Shown here: positions 63,001 through 64,000 of the stretch, piece by piece
Layout: each line of letters opens with the position of its first letter
How positions within the stretch are numbered: position 1 is the stretch's first letter
DNA from: Azorinus chamasolen
Taxonomy: Eukaryota; Mollusca; Bivalvia; Cardiida; Solecurtidae
Direction: 5' to 3'
Assembly (NCBI GenBank): GCA_963576725.1
Contig: OY755251.1
Coordinates: forward strand, 33,855,784-33,919,783
Length of the DNA stretch: 64,000 nucleotides
Notes under the pieces: generated by a model
Seen by the model: the letters and a program-made list of their open reading frames with translations, nothing else
Databases searched by the model: none
Told to the model about the DNA's origin: nothing
Position numbers and translations under genes: made by a program

Positions 63001-63820
63001 TCCTAGTTCTTTAACCCTTTCCTCCATAAATACGCCTTTCTACGCCTCTGTATTAACCACTTCTTGAAACCATTGTGATAAATAGAGCATTTGCACCTAC
63101 GGGAGCAAATGCTCGATTTATCACAATGGTTTCAAACTATAAAATTCCTAAAATTTTACTTTTCTCTAGTAAATGCTCCTTTTGGGTAGATTCATTCAAA
63201 GAGGTTGGGTCTAAAGGAAAGCGTTAATATGTCCAATGTAAATGGGTTGTAGAATTTGATATTGAAAACAATTGTTTAAATATTTTTAGGCTTAATGAAG
63301 ACTACAATCACCTGACAGAAAGAATGGAAATGCATGAATCACACCAGAATGAACTGCAACACTATATACAAATGGTAAGTTATATAATTGCAAACTTAAA
63401 TACAAATGGCAAGTTATATAACTGCAACATTTTGAAAGCTGAAGACCTGCCTACTGAGCAGCCAGACCACAAATAGCTTGTGGCAACTGATAAACATACA
63501 AATTGTAAAGTACCGTATAAGGACTACAGTAAACAATTGGAGAATATAATTAACCCTTGCAACCCTGAATTTTCAAATGGACTATTCTAAAATAATTAAA
63601 TTGAAACAGGTCAAAATTATGGTAAAAATTTAGGGATGTTTCTAAAGATTAGTGTAACATGACAAACAGTGCAAACCCTGAGGTATAGATCATTTTCAAT
63701 TTGCTGATGCCACATTTGTCATGACTCATATATATGTTCTTCCTGTTATTTCTCCTCAGCTATTGAATAAGCCGGCTAATGAAGTGGGGCCTGATGACTC
63801 CATGTATTCACAAGACCAGG
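30503..63820 (+). CDS. CNTROB: Centrobin orthologue, 20 coding exons, 3' end outside window
   Basis: Centrobin is a centriole/centrosome coiled-coil protein that marks the daughter centriole and supports centriole duplication and elongation (established for vertebrates and flies). Twenty exons join in phase with no stop, giving at least 1744 residues: 1-834 low-complexity S/Q/N/D-rich (exon 1), 835-952 conserved head, 953-1333 predicted coiled coil, 1334 onward disordered P/S/T/Q-rich tail, and a short coiled segment near 1696-1724. Orthology rests on blocks I recall from vertebrate centrobin: QLQSMLRLSHDT in exon 2, HCEQYIQQL, QQQLAVAVSTDKRKDIMIEQ then LDK, VVMEGW, and LTKLQYAMQSQWNET. Vertebrate centrobin is roughly 900 residues, so the long first exon is an extension. 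The ATG at 30503 follows an in-frame stop at 30437 and an acceptor-like CTGCAG, so the true start could lie in an upstream exon. Introns are filled with MITEs. Confidence in exon 1 belonging is lower than in exons 2-20. Confidence 0.92.
33098..33331. mobile_element. Pal-A MITE in centrobin intron 1
   Basis: TTAACCCTTTCCTCCATG to GGAGTAAAGGATTAA; apex GCTTCTGCAGGAGCC. Shares its right TTAA with the next element. Confidence 0.85.
33328..33582. mobile_element. Pal-A MITE, adjoining
   Basis: TTAACCCTTTCCCTGTTCTG to TATGAGGGAAAGGGTTAA; apex GGCTCCTCTAGGAGCC at about 33497. Confidence 0.88.
33736..33989. mobile_element. Pal-A MITE, reverse orientation
   Basis: TTAACCCTTTCCCTCATATA to GAACAGGGAAAGGGTTAA; apex GGCTCCTAGAGGAGCC. 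Reverse complement of the copy at 33328, so the two could pair over about 250 bp. A further Pal-A remnant with GCTCTTGCAGGAGC lies at 34100-34195. Confidence 0.88.
34282..34434. mobile_element. 153-bp MITE, CAGGG...CCCTG, 6-bp TSD
   Basis: Ends CAGGGTTTTCCCTGACCCC and GGGGACAAGGGAAAACCCTG; AATAAC directly before and after. Non-coding. Compare the element at 49828. Confidence 0.78.
34757..34985. mobile_element. Pal-B MITE
   Basis: TTAACCCTTTCCTCCATAAA to GGAGGAAAGGGTTAA; apex TGCTCCTATTGGAGCA; arms extend through TTGAAACCATTGTGATAAAT. Shares the right TTAA with the next Pal-B. Confidence 0.9.
34982..35360. mobile_element. Pal-B MITE with inserted hairpin
   Basis: TTAACCCAATTCCGCATAGA to GAGGGAATGGGTTAA. 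One hairpin arm is shortened. A foreign hairpin at 35191-35289 has 41-bp arms (AATACTTGAATTGCTCTGAT ...) and a 17-nt loop. Direct repeats CATAATGGTTTCA at about 35133 and 35295 flank the insertion. Confidence 0.85.
35722..35977. mobile_element. Pal-A MITE, first of five joined TTAA elements
   Basis: TTAACCATTTCCCTGTTCTA to GGGAAAGGGTTAA; apex GGCTCCTCTAGGAGCC with full arms. Confidence 0.88.
35974..36184. mobile_element. Pal-A variant, hairpin mostly deleted
   Basis: TTAACCCTTTATATGTTTAA to ACATGAATGGATTAA. Retains AAGAAATAATGACATCATG and TTTGATCTGAGTCTCCTC but not the apex. Both TTAA borders are shared with neighbours. Confidence 0.75.
36181..36407. mobile_element. Pal-B MITE, third of the series
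   Basis: TTAACTCTTTACCTCATAGG to GAGGGAAAGGATTAA; apex TGCTCCTACAGGGCA; arms GAAACCATTGTGGTAAAT and ATTTATCACAATGGTTTC. Confidence 0.88.
36404..36564. mobile_element. Pal-E MITE, fourth of the series
   Basis: TTAACTCTTTGCATGC to TTCTATTTAA; core GGATCCAGATGAGAAGTCG returning GATTTCTCATCAGGATCC. The right part is shorter than in the 26757 copy. Confidence 0.75.
36561..36811. mobile_element. Pal-A MITE, fifth of the series
   Basis: TTAACCCATTCCCTCATATA to GAACAGGGAAAGGGTTAA; apex GGCTCCTAGATGAGCC. Opposite orientation to the first member. 36812-37135 shows nothing recognisable. Confidence 0.87.
37136..37384. mobile_element. Pal-A MITE
   Basis: TTAACCCTTTCCTTCATACA to GGAGTAAAGGGTTAA; perfect apex GGCTCCTATAGGAGCC at 37201-37216. 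Confidence 0.9.
37488..37639. mobile_element. Pal-C MITE with CTAAACCGG ends, core-deleted
   Basis: CAATAAAACCCCTCTAAACC to CCGGTTTAGAGGGATTTTAC then TG and TA. Internal arm reduced to AACCCTGCATTAAGCTGC. Confidence 0.75.
37781..37880 (+). CDS. CNTROB: Centrobin exon 2
   Basis: AACTATAG|CAT ... CAAG|GTTGGT. Encodes HVGETSIDVRGMEDVRHQLQ then SMLRLSHDTMSPQ, matching the conserved head of centrobin. Phase 0 in, phase 1 out. The 4.8-kb intron before it holds most of the TTAA element clusters. Confidence 0.92.
38030..38358. mobile_element. Pal-A remnant joined to complete Pal-B
   Basis: 38030-38133 is a Pal-A right part (CCTGGTCAGACGGCTCCTAC, AAAGGCGTATTTATGGAG). 38130-38358 is Pal-B, TTAACCCATTCCCTCATAGG to GGAGAAAAGGGTTAA, apex TGCTCCTATAGGAGCA. 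One TTAA at 38130 serves both. Confidence 0.87.
38600..38880. mobile_element. Pal-A remnant
   Basis: AGTAGATCCAGATTAGACAG, TCTGATCAAAGATTGCTCTG and GAATAAAGGGGTAA. Borders decayed, apex lost. Confidence 0.55.
38909..39113. mobile_element. Pal-C MITE with CTAATGCGACCAC ends, complete
   Basis: CAGTAAAACCCCGCTAATGC to GCATTAGAGGGGTTCTACTG, TA on each side. Arms GGTGGTAGCTTAATGCAGGA ... AAGTAATGCAGAA fold on AGCTCCTAGAGGAGCT (39004-39019). Reverse-oriented relative to the near-identical copy at 60952. Confidence 0.9.
39133..39229 (+). CDS. CNTROB: Centrobin exon 3
   Basis: CATTTCCAG|AG...CAAAG|GTATGT. Encodes ERSRYEHSEIVAGFGMEMGD then VARQGDMSWNIQR. Phase 1 in, 2 out. A Pal-C MITE ends only 19 bp before it. 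Confidence 0.88.
39701..39857 (+). CDS. CNTROB: Centrobin exon 4
   Basis: GTGCTAACAG|G...AGAAAG|GTATGT. Includes DVSDLFPSFMSSQYM and NQRLRDMVEKERYRRK, the lead-in to the coiled coil. Phase 2 in, 0 out. Confidence 0.9.
40827..41360. repeat. About 80-bp tandem array, seven units
   Basis: Each unit opens CATTGACYRGRTRGATAATC then ATGTGGTTCCTACCGGTTAG and closes with an AT-rich TATTGTATATCTATT stretch. Units vary from 77 to 92 bp; the last is truncated. Lies in centrobin intron 4. Confidence 0.9.
41364..41445 (+). mobile_element. L2-like LINE/SINE 3' tail
   Basis: GTGAAGCACTTTTGAACACA, TGTGTGAAAAGAGCGCTATA and TAAATGTGGTATAATA resemble the 3' tail of L2-clade retrotransposons (AGCGCTATATAAATG motif, from memory). 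The preceding tandem array may belong to the same element. Confidence 0.55.
41690..41945 (+). mobile_element. LINE 3' end, copy 1
   Basis: Ends GAGGGACTCAATGAAGATTA, GTTACCCTTGTTAAATAATG then TTCATTTCATTCAATGTTCA. A hairpin (CACTAAGGGTTTTAGTG) is at 41709. Related to the two copies below, most diverged. Confidence 0.5.
42480..42660 (+). mobile_element. LINE 3' end, copy 2
   Basis: ATGAAATGTACCGATTCAGA, then stem-loop GGTAGATTAGCCATTTTGCT to CTACC (42569-42600), then TATTGATTAAGG and an ATTCATTCATTCATT tail. Confidence 0.65.
43150..43368 (+). mobile_element. LINE 3' end, copy 3, with CATT microsatellite
   Basis: GTATGAAATGCTTGTTTTGA, stem-loop GGTAGATTAGTCATTATGAC to CTACC (43236-43268), then CGTTAAATAAAG and about 85 bp of CATT repeats. 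A Pal-E remnant is at 43020-43080. Confidence 0.7.
43427..43606. mobile_element. Pal-C MITE, core-deleted
   Basis: GCTGATGAATGCAGGGTGAA and ACCCTGCATTAAGCTGTCAC; right end AACAAGGTGTTACAGTA. Apex absent. Confidence 0.6.
43724..43759 (+). CDS. CNTROB: Centrobin exon 5 (12 codons)
   Basis: CTCTTTCAG|CAC...AAG|GTAAAT; encodes HCEQYIQQLNVK. Short, but its match to the centrobin signature and symmetric phase 0 make it secure. Confidence 0.9.
43775..44005. mobile_element. Pal-A MITE, decayed ends
   Basis: ATCCTTTAAGTTTGCCTG start; AACAGATGCTGATCAGACAG and GTCATCTGATCTTGGTCTAC; the apex is CTCGTACAGAAG. Confidence 0.65.
44160..44362. repeat. 42-bp tandem array, five units
   Basis: GTAGTTAGCTAAAGTAAAGG followed by TAGACGCAGATAATGGTTCT at 42-bp spacing, nearly identical. 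42 is a multiple of three, giving a 14-residue repeat on the minus strand, which I treat as a by-product. Confidence 0.93.
44555..44635 (+). CDS. CNTROB: Centrobin exon 6
   Basis: TGTGTTTCAG|TTA...AAG|GTACGT; encodes LLENQQQLAVAVSTDKRKD then IMIEQLDK, the strongest centrobin signature in the protein. Phase 0/0. Confidence 0.95.
44677..44922. mobile_element. Pal-A MITE
   Basis: TTAAGCCTTTCCCTGTTCAG to GAGGGGGAGGGTTAA; core AGCAGACCCTGATCAGATGG, return GCTGTCTGATCTGGGTATAC. Confidence 0.82.
45285..45795. mobile_element. Pal-A MITE interrupted by an inverted-repeat element
   Basis: Pal-A text (CCATGAATATTCATGTCAGA, GAAACAGCTCCTGCAGGAGC) is broken at about 45469 and resumes near 45763 (ATAGGTACCAAGAAGGCG). 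The insert starts AGGGTTGCCACGCATCTGG, ends GTTTGTGGCAACCCTG, and contains at least five copies of TCAGGGAAATTTTGA. Confidence 0.65.
45899..46015 (+). CDS. CNTROB: Centrobin exon 7
   Basis: ATTTTGTAG|CAA...CAG|GTAAAG; encodes QLAVVMEGWKRRDMEKDAII and onward to NLNQQQQ, coiled coil. Phase 0/0. The following intron holds the 45-bp satellite. Confidence 0.94.
46061..46284. mobile_element. Pal-A MITE
   Basis: TTAACTCTTTCCTTCATTAA to GGGAAGGGGTTAA; apex GGCTCCTACAGGAGCC; immediately followed by the expanded Pal-B. Confidence 0.87.
46285..47244. mobile_element. Pal-B MITE containing a 45-bp satellite in one arm
   Basis: Left end CACTCTTTACTCCATAAGTA, right end CCTATGAGGGATTGGGTTAA. The hairpin GAAACCATTGTGATAAATA with GAGCAAATGCTCTATTTATC is at 47085-47135. 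Between left end and hairpin the arm segment AGTACGCCTTTCGACGCC has expanded into the array below. Confidence 0.88.
46320..47052. repeat. 45-bp tandem array, about 16 near-identical units
   Basis: Each unit is a 24-bp half GTACGCCTTTCGACGCCTCT plus GTAA and a 21-bp half GTACGCCTTGCGACACTGTAA. Units look identical to the base until the last (GTACCCCTTTCGATGCC). Three long frames on both strands (up to 276 codons) arise only because 45 is a multiple of three. Confidence 0.97.
47290..47388 (+). CDS. CNTROB: Centrobin exon 8
   Basis: TTTGCCACAG|ATG...AAG|GTTCGT; encodes MINNFEHDMSQAVDALRQEK then ERSVKTAEEMKEK. Phase 0/0; starts only 46 bp after a TTAA border. Confidence 0.92.
47488..47685. mobile_element. 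Pal-A MITE, right end lost
   Basis: TTAACCCTTTATCTGGTAGA; core CACTCAAATCAGATGGCTCC, return CAGTCTGATTAAGTTCTGCT. The next repeat begins where its right end should be. Confidence 0.7.
47690..48250. mobile_element. Dispersed repeat with three 150-170 bp units
   Basis: Opens GTTTGTGAAACACTATGCCC. Units begin TTTGACCTCTGACCTTGAAG at about 47715, 47884 and 48034 and share CAAATATCAAGTCTCTATCT. Closes with CCCCCCAGATCTGATCTGGGGGG. Resembles common molluscan tandem-core elements; superfamily unclear. Confidence 0.7.
48530..48685 (+). CDS. CNTROB: Centrobin exon 9
   Basis: GGTTTTACAG|GTT...AGG|GTAACA; 52 codons of coiled coil (VVEAERLRIHDKELLSAEQE ...). Phase 0/0. Confidence 0.92.
48700..49610. 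other. Centrobin intron 9, mostly unassigned
   Basis: Diverged repeated blocks with GAGTTATCTCCCCTTGAACT (48981), GAATTAACTCCCTTTGAAC (49152) and GAGTTACCAACCCTTGAATT (49345) suggest an old roughly 170-190 bp repeat. No other feature. Confidence 0.5.
49611..49821. mobile_element. Pal-B MITE
   Basis: TTACCCATTACCTCATAGGA to GAGGGAATGGGTAAA; both TTAA borders have each lost a base. Apex TGCTCCTATGGAGCA, one arm short. Confidence 0.8.
49828..50066. mobile_element. 239-bp MITE, CAGGG...CCCTG, 6-bp TSD
   Basis: Ends CAGGGTTACAGATAAGG and CCTTATCTGTAACCCTG (17-bp exact inverted repeat); ATATAG directly before and after. Subterminal TACCCAATT motifs recur. Sits beside the Pal-B above. Confidence 0.83.
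50253..50345 (+). CDS. CNTROB: Centrobin exon 10
   Basis: GTTTGTACAG|GAA...AGG|GTAGGA; 31 codons (EQDEWFQREQELLQRIEEVS ...). Phase 0/0. Confidence 0.92.
50375..50516. mobile_element. Pal-C MITE, half-deleted
   Basis: CAGTAGAATCTATCTTGAGC to GCTTAAGACAGATTCTACTG, TA on each side. Only the return arm of the hairpin remains (GAGCTTTCTGCATTACTTTT). Confidence 0.75.
50525..51180. other. Unassigned intron sequence
   Basis: Centrobin intron 10. No repeat family or exon recognised between the Pal-C and the Pal-F that starts near 51184. Confidence 0.45.
51184..52245. mobile_element. Pal-F fold-back split by a hAT element
   Basis: Left part has CATTTGTCCACCAAACCC and GACCACTCTTAAGAATTGTC with its return arm; it ends TTCTTGAAAATGTTT. 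After the hAT insert the text ACATCTTATCTGGGCCAC completes the Pal-F right end. Confidence 0.8.
51349..52212. mobile_element. hAT non-autonomous element, 8-bp TSD
   Basis: TAGGGCTGTCA and TGACAGCCCTA are exact 11-bp inverted ends; GAATATAC at 51341-51348 and 52213-52220. Subterminal GGTTCGGTTCG/ACCGGTTC repeats occur on both sides. No transposase frame in its 864 bp. Confidence 0.92.
52391..52504 (+). CDS. CNTROB: Centrobin exon 11
   Basis: TTACCTGTAG|ACC...AAG|GTAGGA; 38 codons (TKNEEQGKLAEEVMEQYQAA ...). Phase 0/0. Confidence 0.92.
52600..52690. mobile_element. Pal-A core
   Basis: GTGTAGACCCTGATCACAGG, apex GCTCCTAGAGGAGC, return CCTCTGATCAAGGTCTGCAC. Outer parts decayed. Confidence 0.7.
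52831..54418. mobile_element. Dispersed repeat with nine 155-bp tandem units
   Basis: Starts with the hairpin ATGTCTCCCCCCATATTTAT / ATGGGGGAGACAT; ends GGGGAGACATCC plus TTTTTTTGACAAAAACC. Units opening TTTTTGTCCGGACGATAACT recur at about 52909, 53065, 53219, 53374, 53529, 53685, 53839, 53995 and 54141. TCTAGTT at 52824 and 54419 may be a 7-bp target duplication. Minus-strand frames over it are repeat products. Confidence 0.85.
54460..54780. mobile_element. Pal-E remnant and Pal-A remnant
   Basis: 54470-54545 is a decayed Pal-E (GTTTGGACCCTGTTGAAAC, GGTGTCTCATCTCAATCC). 54630-54740 is a Pal-A with apex CTCCTACAGGAG (AGTAGACCCAGATCTCCTAC). Confidence 0.65.
54791..55441. mobile_element. Pogo/Tigger-like non-autonomous element
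   Basis: CAGTATAACCTCTGTTGATC to CCGGATAACAGAGGTTATAC then TG; TA on both sides. 651 bp, with terminal-type motifs (CTTAACCAGAAACCTCTGTT, ATCGAAACCTCTGTTAACC) repeated inside near 54830 and 54905. No transposase frame. Confidence 0.78.
55560..55655 (+). CDS. CNTROB: Centrobin exon 12
   Basis: GTTTCATTTCAG|GAA...CAG|GTAAGT; 32 codons (ESVKVEMGIMEAKFENAQRV ...). Phase 0/0. Confidence 0.92.
55670..55842. mobile_element. Pal-A right half
   Basis: GAGCCATCTGATCAGAGTCC, then TTATGATATAGATCTCATTT and right end GAGGTAAAGGGTTAA. Confidence 0.65.
55863..56182. mobile_element. Pal-A MITE with inserted 75-bp hairpin
   Basis: TTAACCCTTTACTCCTTGAA to GGAGGAATGGGTTAA; core AGCAGACCGTGATCAGACAG, return TTATCTGATCTGGGTCTACT. 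Shares its right TTAA with the next element. Confidence 0.85.
55918..55992. mobile_element. 75-bp near-perfect hairpin inserted in Pal-A
   Basis: Two 36-nt arms, TGAGGGCTTGGTGCAAAACT to CTTCAC and back, with an AAA loop; only the outermost base pair mismatches. Flanked by AATT on both sides. Related Pal-A copies read through this position without it. Confidence 0.9.
56179..56364. mobile_element. Pal-A2 MITE, core-deleted
   Basis: TTAACTCTTTCAGCGCTGAA to CGCACTGAATGGGTTAA; retains CATCTGGGTCTACACTGTTT only. Relatives at 22498 and 63550. Confidence 0.75.
56380..56495. mobile_element. Pal-F fragment
   Basis: CTATATTTCCCCTCAAAACT, GACCACTCGTTAGAATTGTC and CATTCTAAAGAGTGGTCAAA. Ends shortly before exon 13. 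Confidence 0.72.
56547..56743 (+). CDS. CNTROB: Centrobin exon 13
   Basis: GTGTCCCAG|ATT...CCAG|GTACAC; about 65 codons including NDLQEKHRQQVVELSQRHGR. Phase 0 in, 2 out. A Pal-F fragment ends about 50 bp upstream. Confidence 0.93.
56829..57013. mobile_element. Pal-F MITE, best copy, possible 5-bp TSD
   Basis: CCAGAGCTACAGATAAC to TTATCTGGATCTCTGG with GTTAT directly before (56824) and after (57014). Central hairpin CACTCTTTAGAATCGTCTCC with exact return. Confidence 0.83.
57080..57330. mobile_element. Pal-A interrupted by a Pal-G palindrome
   Basis: GTGTAGACCCAGATCAAAGA ... GAGGAGCC at left and GACCCTGATCTGGGTCGATA at right surround Pal-G (57130-57297). Pal-G arms: CTTATAAAGCTTTTAGTTGA and TCAACTAAAAGCTTTATAAG; inner TTTTGATTGGTCAGATTTGA is present twice on the left and once, inverted, on the right. 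Confidence 0.8.
57475..57720. mobile_element. Pal-A relative, hairpin deleted
   Basis: AACCCTTTACTCCATGAATA start, ATCATGAATATTAATTAGAT, TTATAATGGCACATGAATAA; no apex or clear right border. Confidence 0.5.
57831..57896 (+). CDS. CNTROB: Centrobin exon 14
   Basis: TTTTTTACTCAG|G...CAAG|GTGAGT; encodes LTEYRAENSELKLSKQKLES. Phase 2 in, 2 out. Confidence 0.9.
58191..58530. mobile_element. Pal-C MITE with nested Pal-B
   Basis: CAGTAGAATCTCTTTACATC, then AAGCAGATAGCTGCTTAA, Pal-B at 58247-58484, resuming TTAAAGCAGAATGTAATGGC and AGAAAGCTCC. Intact copies read GTTGCTTAATGCAGG here. The right half is lost. Confidence 0.75.
58247..58484. mobile_element. Pal-B MITE nested in Pal-C
   Basis: TTAACCCATTCCCTCATATT to GAGGGAATGAGTTAA; arms GAAACCATTTTGATAAATTG and ATCACAATGGTTTCAAAA; the apex is TTCTCCATAGGAGCA. 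Confidence 0.87.
58633..58720 (+). CDS. CNTROB: Centrobin exon 15
   Basis: CTGTGTTTCAG|G...AAAG|GTATGT; encodes LEILTKLQYAMQSQWNETFS then LLASTPQRK, the conserved end of the centrobin coiled coil. Phase 2 in, 0 out. Confidence 0.93.
58920..59165. mobile_element. Pal-A MITE
   Basis: GACCCTTTACTCATAGATAC to GGAGAAAAGGATTAA; core ACAGATCCAGACAAGACAGC, return GGCTGTCTGATCAGGGTCTG. 59166-59690 has decayed Pal-C (59340-59420) and Pal-A (59430-59495) pieces. Confidence 0.75.
59697..60118 (+). CDS. CNTROB: Centrobin exon 16
   Basis: CTCCTGCTCAG|GGC...ACAG|GTGAGT; 140 codons of S/T/Q/N-rich disordered sequence, ending TTTMLHMQQFQDYMNR. Phase 0 in, 2 out. Low sequence conservation is expected here. 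Confidence 0.88.
60245..60317 (+). tRNA. tRNA-like sequence (SINE head or pseudogene)
   Basis: Acceptor stem GGCTTGG pairs with TCAAGTC allowing two G-U. A box TAGCTCAGTCGGTAG and T arm CTGGGTTCGAGTCCCAG are excellent. The anticodon stem is poor (TTGAC/GCCAG), so a working tRNA is doubtful. Related B boxes occur near 29800 and 30245, favouring a SINE family. Confidence 0.45.
60362..60592. mobile_element. About 230-bp element inserted in Pal-A
   Basis: Starts with hairpin TTTTAGCTCGT...ACGAGCTA and ends with GCGTTCGCAACCGCTTGCGG then TTCTCTTGTTTTA. Richer in CpG than its host. Lacks a clear target duplication; a Helitron-like 3' hairpin is possible but the ending is not the usual CTRR. Confidence 0.55.
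60800..60935. repeat. 36-bp tandem repeat, four units
   Basis: AACATTTGACTCCTCCCTCT followed by ATGAATATTTAT, four units with small variation, before the Pal-C at 60952. Confidence 0.88.
60952..61156. mobile_element. Pal-C MITE with CTGATGCGACCAC ends, complete
   Basis: CAGTAAACCCCCTCTGATGC to GCATTAGCGTGGTTTTACTG; TA on both sides; apex AGCTCCTCTAGGAGCT. Nearly the same as 38909-39113 read on the other strand. Confidence 0.9.
61251..61798 (+). CDS. CNTROB: Centrobin exon 17
   Basis: ATTGTTTTCAG|TGTG...TCCA|GTAAGT; P/S/Q-rich, with DLPDRPSPSLPTPPDLAALL and a short amphipathic LLSTHLQNIQQQHLHRAF. The donor is chosen at 61799 because only this one keeps phase with exon 18. Phase 2 in, 1 out. 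Confidence 0.88.
61927..62171. mobile_element. Pal-A MITE
   Basis: TTAACCCTTTCCCTCATATA to ATAGAACAGGGATTAA; apex GGCTCCTAGAGGAGCC with full arms. The right TTAA is shared with the next copy. Confidence 0.9.
62168..62395. mobile_element. Pal-A MITE, adjoining
   Basis: TTAACCATTTACTCCATAGA; AGTAGACCTTGATCAGATGG; GGCTCATATAGGAGCTG; right end CATGGAAATAA decayed. Another remnant lies at 62765-62940. Confidence 0.78.
62619..62736 (+). CDS. CNTROB: Centrobin exon 18
   Basis: TTTGTCCAG|GT...AGCAG|GTCCGT; encodes IAGSQMGYFKGGQSFSPPTK and ENRARHNDSVEDLTQHSSR. Phase 1 in, 2 out. Confidence 0.87.
63011..63227. mobile_element. Pal-B MITE
   Basis: TTAACCCTTTCCTCCATAAA to GGAAAGCGTTAA; apex TGCACCTACGGGAGCA; near relative of 34757. 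Confidence 0.87.
63290..63374 (+). CDS. CNTROB: Centrobin exon 19
   Basis: ATATTTTTAG|G...ATG|GTAAGT; encodes LNEDYNHLTERMEMHESHQN then ELQHYIQM, a short coiled segment. Phase 2 in, 0 out. Confidence 0.88.
63550..63690. mobile_element. Pal-A2 remnant
   Basis: TTAACCCTTGCAACCCTGAA, GTGTAACATGACAAACAGTG and CAAACCCTGAGG; the right half is missing. Confidence 0.65.
63760..63820 (+). CDS. CNTROB: Centrobin exon 20, last in window
   Basis: TTTCTCCTCAG|CTA...CAGG|GTAAGC; encodes LLNKPANEVGPDDSMYSQDQ. Phase 0 in, 1 out, so at least one further exon lies beyond the window. Confidence 0.88.
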
Positions 63821-63879
63821 GTAAGCTTTTTGTTTTCTTAGAATGCTCAATTGTCAGTGTGGTGTGGTCTACAATTGTA

Positions 63880-64000
63880 TAACTCTTTCTCTGTTTGATA
63901 TTCATGTAAGAAATAATGAAATCATGAATAATTATTAGCAGAATTTTTATGATGGCATATGATCATGTTCTGGCTCATGCAGAAACTTTTGAATCAGATC
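63880..64000. mobile_element. Pal-A left part, cut by window edge
   Basis: AACTCTTTCTCTGTTTGATA, then TCATGTAAGAAATAATGAAA and TATTAGCAGAATTTTTATGA as in other Pal-A copies; the core lies outside the window. Confidence 0.65.

Overview
This is a window of animal nuclear DNA, almost certainly from a bivalve mollusc. Coding exons are short, have GT-AG borders and lie in long AT-rich introns. The non-coding DNA is crowded with fold-back MITEs, tandem arrays, tRNA-derived SINE pieces, LINE tails and the acatgtat motifs common in bivalves. No bacterial gene organisation is present. The species cannot be named from sequence alone.

Only two protein-coding genes are well supported. (1) At 16981-18192 a single coding exon encodes a 403-residue class A (rhodopsin-like) GPCR of the invertebrate peptide-receptor type. 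A splice acceptor at 16753 ends an intron in its 5' UTR. (2) From 30503 to beyond 63820 the plus strand carries a centrobin (CNTROB) orthologue. I trace 20 coding exons in consistent phase, giving at least 1744 residues. They comprise one very large, low-complexity first exon (834 codons), a run of small coiled-coil exons with the centrobin signature, and a disordered C-terminal part that continues past the right edge. The only other coding trace I recognise is a broken transposase C-terminus with a PHD-like zinc finger at 18791-18991.

The rest is a dense mosaic of palindromic elements, here called Pal-A to Pal-G (working names). Pal-A, Pal-B and Pal-E begin TTAACCC/TTAACTC, end GGGTTAA, and have TTAA target duplications, so they look piggyBac-type. 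Pal-C and Pal-D begin CAGTAAAACC or CAGTTGAAC, are flanked by TA, and look pogo/Tigger-type. Pal-F is a long fold-back with a possible 5-bp target duplication. Four families with different ends (A, B, C, D) share the same hairpin apex, GCTCCT-NN-AGGAGC. Nested copies give natural empty-site comparisons that confirm TTAA as target site, and at 35722-36811 five TTAA elements lie end to end sharing single TTAA borders. There are also two hAT-like elements with 8-bp target duplications, two small CAGGG...CCCTG elements with 6-bp duplications, and LINE tails with a conserved stem-loop.

Layout: 1-16.4 kb has repeats, tandem arrays and two CpG-rich repeat copies; 16.6-18.5 kb the GPCR; 18.5-28.9 kb dense MITEs; 28.9-30.5 kb a candidate centrobin 5' region with SINE copies; 30.5-64 kb centrobin, whose introns are largely MITEs and tandem arrays, including a 45-bp satellite grown from the arm of a Pal-B element at 46.3-47.05 kb. 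The two genes show no functional link.
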